The notes under the pieces were generated by a model, which worked only from the letters and a program-made list of their open reading frames with translations, had not been told where the DNA came from and searched no databases. A program made the position numbers and the translations under genes. 64,000 nt of DNA from Aspidiotus rigidus (lineage: Eukaryota; Arthropoda; Insecta; Hemiptera; Diaspididae): positions 9,980,001 to 10,044,000 of the forward strand of contig JAVHKY010000013.1 in assembly GCA_035079385.1 (NCBI GenBank). The letters run 5' to 3'. Position 1 is the stretch's first letter, and every line of letters begins with the position of its first letter. Shown here piece after piece: positions 59,391-64,000 of the stretch.

Positions 59391-59629
59391 TCCTCTGGAG
59401 CGTATTGAATTATTTTTATGGGAGCTTATCTTCATTGAAATCTGAGAAATTTTAGCTCGACCAGGATCTCATTGAGTTGATCTCGGCATTCAAGTGTCTG
59501 TGTCGTATTATAATCTTAAGATGGAGGGATGGTAGCAATTGAAAAGTTACACAATCCTTACACGGCACAGGTCCGTAGCTTGAGACTATTCGTTTGGGAA
59601 GAGTCGACGTTTAGGAGAGGAGTAATGAT

Positions 59630-59945
59630 TTTTTTAACAGGGAATTTCCGTCCAACCGGCCAGCAAAGCTCGGAGCTCGAAAATTTCCCAAGTTCCCCTC
59701 CTATCATATATAGCCTGGAGGCGGGGGCTGTGACGTTGGAGGTCAGCCTTGTGACGTCACAATCTGATGATATCATAGATCAGTTTTTTTCAGGTTCCCC
59801 TCCTATTATATATAGCTCCAAAGTCCGGGTCTATAACGTTACAATCTACATTTTTCAGATCCCACGTACTCCTTAAAACTGGTTCCCCGCAACTCCGTTG
59901 AAGAACCCGTGTTCCAAGTCCCCCTCCTATAGTATATATTTTTGT
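59630..59945 (+). mobile_element. Minisatellite-bearing family, copy 8
   Basis: The end AACAGGGAATTTCCG is at 59637 and the opposite end, TTAAAACTGGTTCCCCGC, at about 59873-59890. Units contain CCCAAGTTCCCCTCCTATCA, TATATAGCCTGGAGG and CAGGTTCCCCTCCTATTATA. A TGACGTCA palindrome at 59752-59759 lies inside. A further unit fragment (CAAGTCCCCCTCCTATAGTA) follows at 59917. Confidence 0.65.
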
Positions 59946-59949
59946 TTAC

Positions 59950-62925
59950 ATTCGGATTCTATTTACAGCTAGGAGAGCTTTGTTCTCGCCTTTTTTCGTC
60001 GGGCGAAAGGTCCGACGCGGTAGTTATCCGATTCCCCGTTTGAATTGTAGACCGTCAGTGTTCTGGAAAAACTGGAAGTCAGGTCAAAGTCCGGGAGTGT
60101 TGAGAAAATCGATAAATGTGAAGAAAATTTCGCTAAGCCACACAGTTGGAGTAATTTAGTAACCAAGATAATCGTCCCACCATTTAAAAATATTGAAAAG
60201 TTTACCTGGAGAAGTCGTGGAAATTTATTATTGGAAACAAGTAGCCACTCTGTGAAAATAAAAGCAATTCCTCCACTATGGTCGATAGAACGGATGCTGC
60301 CCTGAATTACTTTCTCGAAATTTCATTTCTTTGAGTTCATCCTCAGGTTAAGATGTCTCTTTGTGTGTCCTTCAAAGATCTCCAAGAGCCCCCCCCCCCC
60401 CAATCAAATAGAAAATTCGTTTGACTCATCGCAGTTCCGTCAGCCTTTTTATACGCGTACATTTATTGGAGTCGAAGGTGATTATATTTTTGAGCTGGGA
60501 GTTGGAAAGCTCTGTGTTACCAGACCCCCATATTTTTTCACTGTCGTTAGGTCAGTTGGCAAAACGAGTATTTTGTGCCGTTTCGGTAACGAGGAATTAC
60601 GCGGTTCTGAATCAGAAGTCTGCGACTCGACCGCTCGGCCCTCGACACTAGGAGGGCAGGAAGTTTCCTTATTTTGCTCTTTCTTACCTCTGATATTTGT
60701 TACGAACATGTCCACTCCAAAAATTTCCGTTAGCCAAGTTGGTTTAATGCTGCCAAATTATCATCTTCCTGCTCGTCGCTTTCAGAGCACCCTCCTCAGC
60801 ATCGTATGATCGATATTTTACCGTCTCGCACCCTCCTTCCCTCACCTTCTTGTTTTCTCTACTTCCTCTGCTTTCAGGTGTGTACAGGTGTATTATATTT
60901 CTATTTTTTTTTTCTTGAGCTGAGCGATAAAATCTCTCTCGTGGGTCTATCTTTGTGGACTTCTTTCGTGTGCTGAAGGCTGATCGTTATTTTGTTGGGC
61001 TGCGATTACTCAGTCCCTCACCACGAAAAATTCGAGGACGATGAAGATTGGGAAGAAGCGTCCTCGAATTGTGTGTGCTTATCTCGGCGTGATTTATAGA
61101 ACGGAATTGTTTTTGTCTGAAAGTCGTATCAATTTAAATATATTTTGAAAGAAATGCGATGAGTCGAATGATCCTCTTTAGTGTCTTCATTACGATATGA
61201 AACCGTCTGTCTTGTGTTACGAACGTGTACATGCGGAAGTCTTAATAAAAAACGTTTACGACTCTATAACAGTATTTCGTAAATGCACGTGTGTTGACGA
61301 TGATCGTGTACGAAAAGTGGACGAGGTCAAACAGCTCTCTGTGCATACATTCACATTGCCCCTTTCTCAATTCTATTGAGATGCCGTAATGGAAGAAACT
61401 AAAATTATGGCTACATTGTATTTGAACACTTCAGGTTGGATGTTTTTAACTACCTATGTAAAGCAATTTTTTGGCACGACCGATTTTTCTTTCCCGAATA
61501 CACCCATTTCCTTGAATCCGAATTCGTTCGTCGAAGTGCGTAGGATTTTCGCCTTCGATACATTTAAGGCGTTATAATTGCTGATACTTTTGTTTCCTGT
61601 TACCGTGCGAGCCCGAGGCTCTTGATCCGCTGATTATCATGTCAGCCGTACACGATTGACGACGTATTTCGCCTCACGGTGATCGATAAAGCGAAAGCTA
61701 CCTGTATTGAACTTTTATTTCATGCGTTCTATGCGAAAGGAGAAATACAGTATTAAAATCAACATTGTTGTGTGTGTGTGTGTGAATAAATCATTGTAAT
61801 GTTGAGTTCGTATCACGAATGATTGAAAGAAATTTGACGTGTGAAGGTCGGAAGAATGAGGACGACGGATTAGAATAGTCAGAGTGATGTCCAAATACAA
61901 ATAATGATCGGCGCTACGTGTTCGTATTTTGTACACACGCATTAACTCTGATGCAACGGCTGAACTCGAAGGTTGAGTTTTTCTTCTTTCTCGCTCAAAA
62001 TCGAGTCTATATTCCATTTTAGTTCTCGTACCAACCTTTTTACGCTAGTATTTTCTAGATGATCCGTTATGCTGTTGATGGTGACACGGATTATCCTCGC
62101 ATCTCTCTTCTATTCATTCTGTTTATATTGCTTTGTCAGTAGATCACGATGCAGCAGGACTGATCATCATAGCGATTTCTTCTACATTCCCCTTTTCTGC
62201 AGATTGACGATTATATCGTTTGATTCTCGACTCTATGTTCTTCAATGTGGAGCAGAGCACCAGAAGTGGTTCATACGGTGTTGTTTAGATCGACTTCTAT
62301 CCTGTGCAGAACGACGACGATATCGTTTATCGATGTAGAGCAAAGGTCTCTCGTCCTTTCGCACGTGTGATATTTCACGATTGCACGACCATGTACAATT
62401 TGTTTTTCGAAGCGATATAAACTTTCCTTGTGTTGGTCGGGTTCTCAGAAATATCGTACTGTAGTATCGTTCGTCCGACAATACTTTTCGATGACCTCGC
62501 CTGTGTGGGTTTTTTTTTTCTTCATTCATTCGTGTTATTTCTCATTTTCATTACCTTGGCCCGATTCGGTTAACAAGCTCAAGCGTAAACCGCTCGGAAC
62601 AGTTCATTGAACGTTGTTTCACATCCCAGTTTTTGAAGTCCGAAGGTCCCATATGGCTCTTGCGTATCATTCAGACTGTGCTTCTCGATCATCTTAATCG
62701 ATAGTGTGCAAACATCATTTTTTTCGATTATCGTTGATATTGTTGGCTCTTTTTCGTCTGGGGCGTTTGTGCCCGTGTAGAAAGTACGTCTTCGACGCAC
62801 TTATACCAAATTTCATCCGTCGTTCCCTCTTTGTTTTAAGCAATTCCATCGTTGTTGTTGTTGTTGTTGTTCTTAATGTCCATAGTTTGTAACCTCTTTC
62901 TTTATTGACTTTCTGTTTTTCTCAG
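59950..62925. other. spen: 3' end of the giant intron, CpG-retaining
   Basis: No gene or transposon recognised. Simple repeats: C run at 60389-60401, a TG run at about 61768-61782, and GTT repeated about eight times at 62847-62869. Ends with the pyrimidine-rich acceptor TTTCTGTTTTTCTCAG. Confidence 0.4.
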
Positions 62926-63117
62926 GCCCGAAGATATTACCACCTTTGATACTAGATCTAGTCATTTTTTTGAACGTCGAGATGGTACAGACAGTTACGT
63001 CAGAAGACCGCCGTCGACGTACGTAGTCAGCCCCTCAGAGTCATTAAGGGGCCGGACGCGCGACCGAGACAGGTTGTACCGGAATGGTCCGACGCACTAC
63101 ACTCCAATTTTGGAAAG
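62926..63117 (+). CDS. spen: spen linker exon, Arg/Asp-rich (63 codons)
   Basis: 192 bases lie between acceptor TTTTTCTCAG and donor GTAGGT. The first base completes an Arg codon left open at 16849, and the last two are completed by the next exon. It encodes PEDITTFDTRSSHFFERRDG, then YVRRPPSTYVVSPSESL and RGRTRDRDRLYRNGPTHY. Such Arg-rich, Ser/Pro/Tyr-containing low-complexity sequence is expected between RRM1 and RRM2 of insect Spen proteins, and the RGRTRDRDRLYRNGP block looks strongly constrained. No fold is predicted. The assignment depends on phase continuity with the RRM exon and on composition, so it is less certain than the RRM exon itself. Confidence 0.68.
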
Positions 63118-63783
63118 GTAGGTATCTTTCGTCGCGTGCCAATATCAGAGCGTATGTGGGTTCTATTCCACGAATTCTGCGGCCGCGTTCGTCTGATGCG
63201 TAGGAATTGGAGATTTTCTTTTCATTTTCTTTATTTCTTTGTTTTTTTTTTTCTTAATCTCTTTTTATCTTCTCCTGTTTTAATTAATTTCTTTTCTGTT
63301 TTTATTCGACCCTTCCTCGTGCCACGTCGTTGTCTTCTAATTTTACCCGTTCGACCTTACAAGTTTTATTTTTGCCTGTCGCTATAGCGCTATTGCTGTT
63401 CATTTTGTAGAATTTGCTGTTGTAGACATGAGTAGTCGGAAAAGAGTGAGCGAGGGAAAAATATAACGAAGGTGACGGTATATTTTGAGTTTTGTGCACG
63501 TTGTTTTTTGGTGAACTGTAGATAAATTTTTTTCTTTTTTTTTTTGCATTCATGCTATTCAAAGCGTGTGTATGTTTTTTTTTCCTTCTTGTATTCGTCG
63601 CCGTATTTCATCTCGTAAAACTTTCGAGTTGAATGTCACAAGTACATTATCACTGTATATTTTTAGTGAGATATGTTGAATGCTTAGTAGATTTTCGTAG
63701 TCGTACAGTATGTGCCACTAATAACAAGTTTTCTTTCTTTCTCTTAATACCGGATTATAAATTTTGTTCTCCTCTGTTCACAG
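63118..63783 (+). other. spen: Intron between the two linker exons
   Basis: Donor GTAGGT at 63118, acceptor TTCTCCTCTGTTCACAG ending at 63783; 666 bases, T-rich, no repeat recognised. Confidence 0.65.
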
Positions 63784-63972
63784 TGTCGTTGCAAGAACCC
63801 CTCCTACACACCACAGATCCGTAACGACCAGCAATTGGAATTCATTCGAAAGTACGAACTGTTCTTCAAGGTATTCGTCGTCGGTTTCAACGCCAGAAAT
63901 TATTCCGTACGGGGAAGACAGAGCGAGAGAAAGCCCTGTCATCATCGTTCATAAAAAACACCCAAAATCAAG
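63784..63972 (+). CDS. spen: spen linker exon, Ser/Thr-rich (62 codons)
   Basis: 189 bases lie between CACAG and GTAAAA. The first base joins the AG of the previous exon to give Ser. The product reads VVARTPPTHHRSVTTSNWNS, continues with SSRYSSSVSTPEIIPYGEDR, and ends ESPVIIVHKKHPKS with a split Arg or Ser codon at the donor. The Ser/Thr/Pro clusters and the basic KKHPKS end fit the unstructured stretch before RRM2 of Spen. The exon is open throughout, with good splice signals on both sides and CpG retained. RRM2 should follow beyond the window edge. Confidence 0.68.
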
Positions 63973-64000
63973 GTAAAATGACTAATAGCGACTATTAATT

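Larger units (their letters stand above)
16850..62925 (+). other. spen: Giant intron (about 46 kb) of the spen-like gene
   Basis: It runs from donor GTAAGA at 16850 to acceptor TTTTTCTCAG ending at 62925. The phases on both sides match (two bases of a codon on the left, one on the right). I found no segment inside that looks like a further in-phase spen exon, but a very short exon could be missed. The interval is filled with mobile-element relics and CpG-retaining blocks, listed separately. Long 5' introns are common in large developmental regulators; whether this one carries enhancers is inference. Confidence 0.6.

Noticed and set aside
62847..62869. GTT repeat near the last acceptor as a coding polyglutamine or polyvaline tract
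   Set aside because: It lies upstream of the acceptor at 62925 and not in an exon; treated as a microsatellite.
1..64000. CRISPR arrays, rRNA, tRNA, bacterial operons
   Set aside because: No regularly spaced identical repeats, no tRNA B-box-like TTC context, and no ribosome-binding-site and ORF spacing. The tandem repeats seen are degenerate and eukaryotic in type.

Overview
This window looks like nuclear DNA from an arthropod, most likely an insect. It is AT-rich and intron-dominated. It carries Penelope-like, jockey-type and hAT relics, many small inverted-repeat elements, and arthropod-style TCAGTT initiator motifs. No bacterial-style gene array, rRNA, tRNA or CRISPR was seen. The only host protein-coding sequence I can support is four exons, about 0.8 kb in total, on the + strand at 16098-16427, 16769-16849, 62926-63117 and 63784-63972. 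They join in one consistent reading phase. The first encodes the second half of an RRM typed as RRM1 of the Split ends (Spen/SHARP/MINT) family of transcriptional co-repressors. The others encode the low-complexity Arg/Ser/Pro-rich linker that follows it. The window is therefore the 5' half of a large spen-like gene: RRM1 begins upstream of base 1, and RRM2 and the rest lie beyond base 64000.

Layout: 1-16097 is the end of a long intron. It holds a degraded Penelope-like (PLE) fragment at 4.2-4.8 kb, a hairpin element at about 7.0-7.4 kb with a visible empty-site copy beside it, a jockey-like LINE relic at 8.9-9.8 kb lying beside an inverted duplication, and a better preserved PLE (reverse transcriptase plus GIY-YIG endonuclease, minus strand) at 12.1-13.8 kb. 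The exon pair at 16.1-16.8 kb is followed by a single 46-kb intron (16850-62925), unless exons I cannot recognise lie inside it. That intron is a mosaic of two kinds of DNA. CpG-retaining, repeat-free blocks (about 19.4-21.4, 31.2-32.4, 45.4-46.3, 52.3-53.5 and 60.9-63 kb) look like constrained or regulatory sequence. CpG-poor stretches between them are full of decayed mobile elements.

The most unusual material is non-coding. One dispersed family has short terminal inverted repeats (AACAGGGAACCTGTTTTATG) around a variable array of roughly 50-bp minisatellite units, with eight or more copies. Two copies of a second element have TTCACC-rich subterminal arrays, an almost pure A/T core and 8-9-bp target duplications. 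A non-autonomous hAT element retains transposase C-terminus coding, matching ends and an 8-bp duplication. There are also several foldback or hairpin elements. The palindrome TGACGTCA occurs eight times, about ten times chance by a rough estimate.

All boundaries were read by eye. No database search, alignment program or transcript evidence was available, so family names rest on recognised motifs only.
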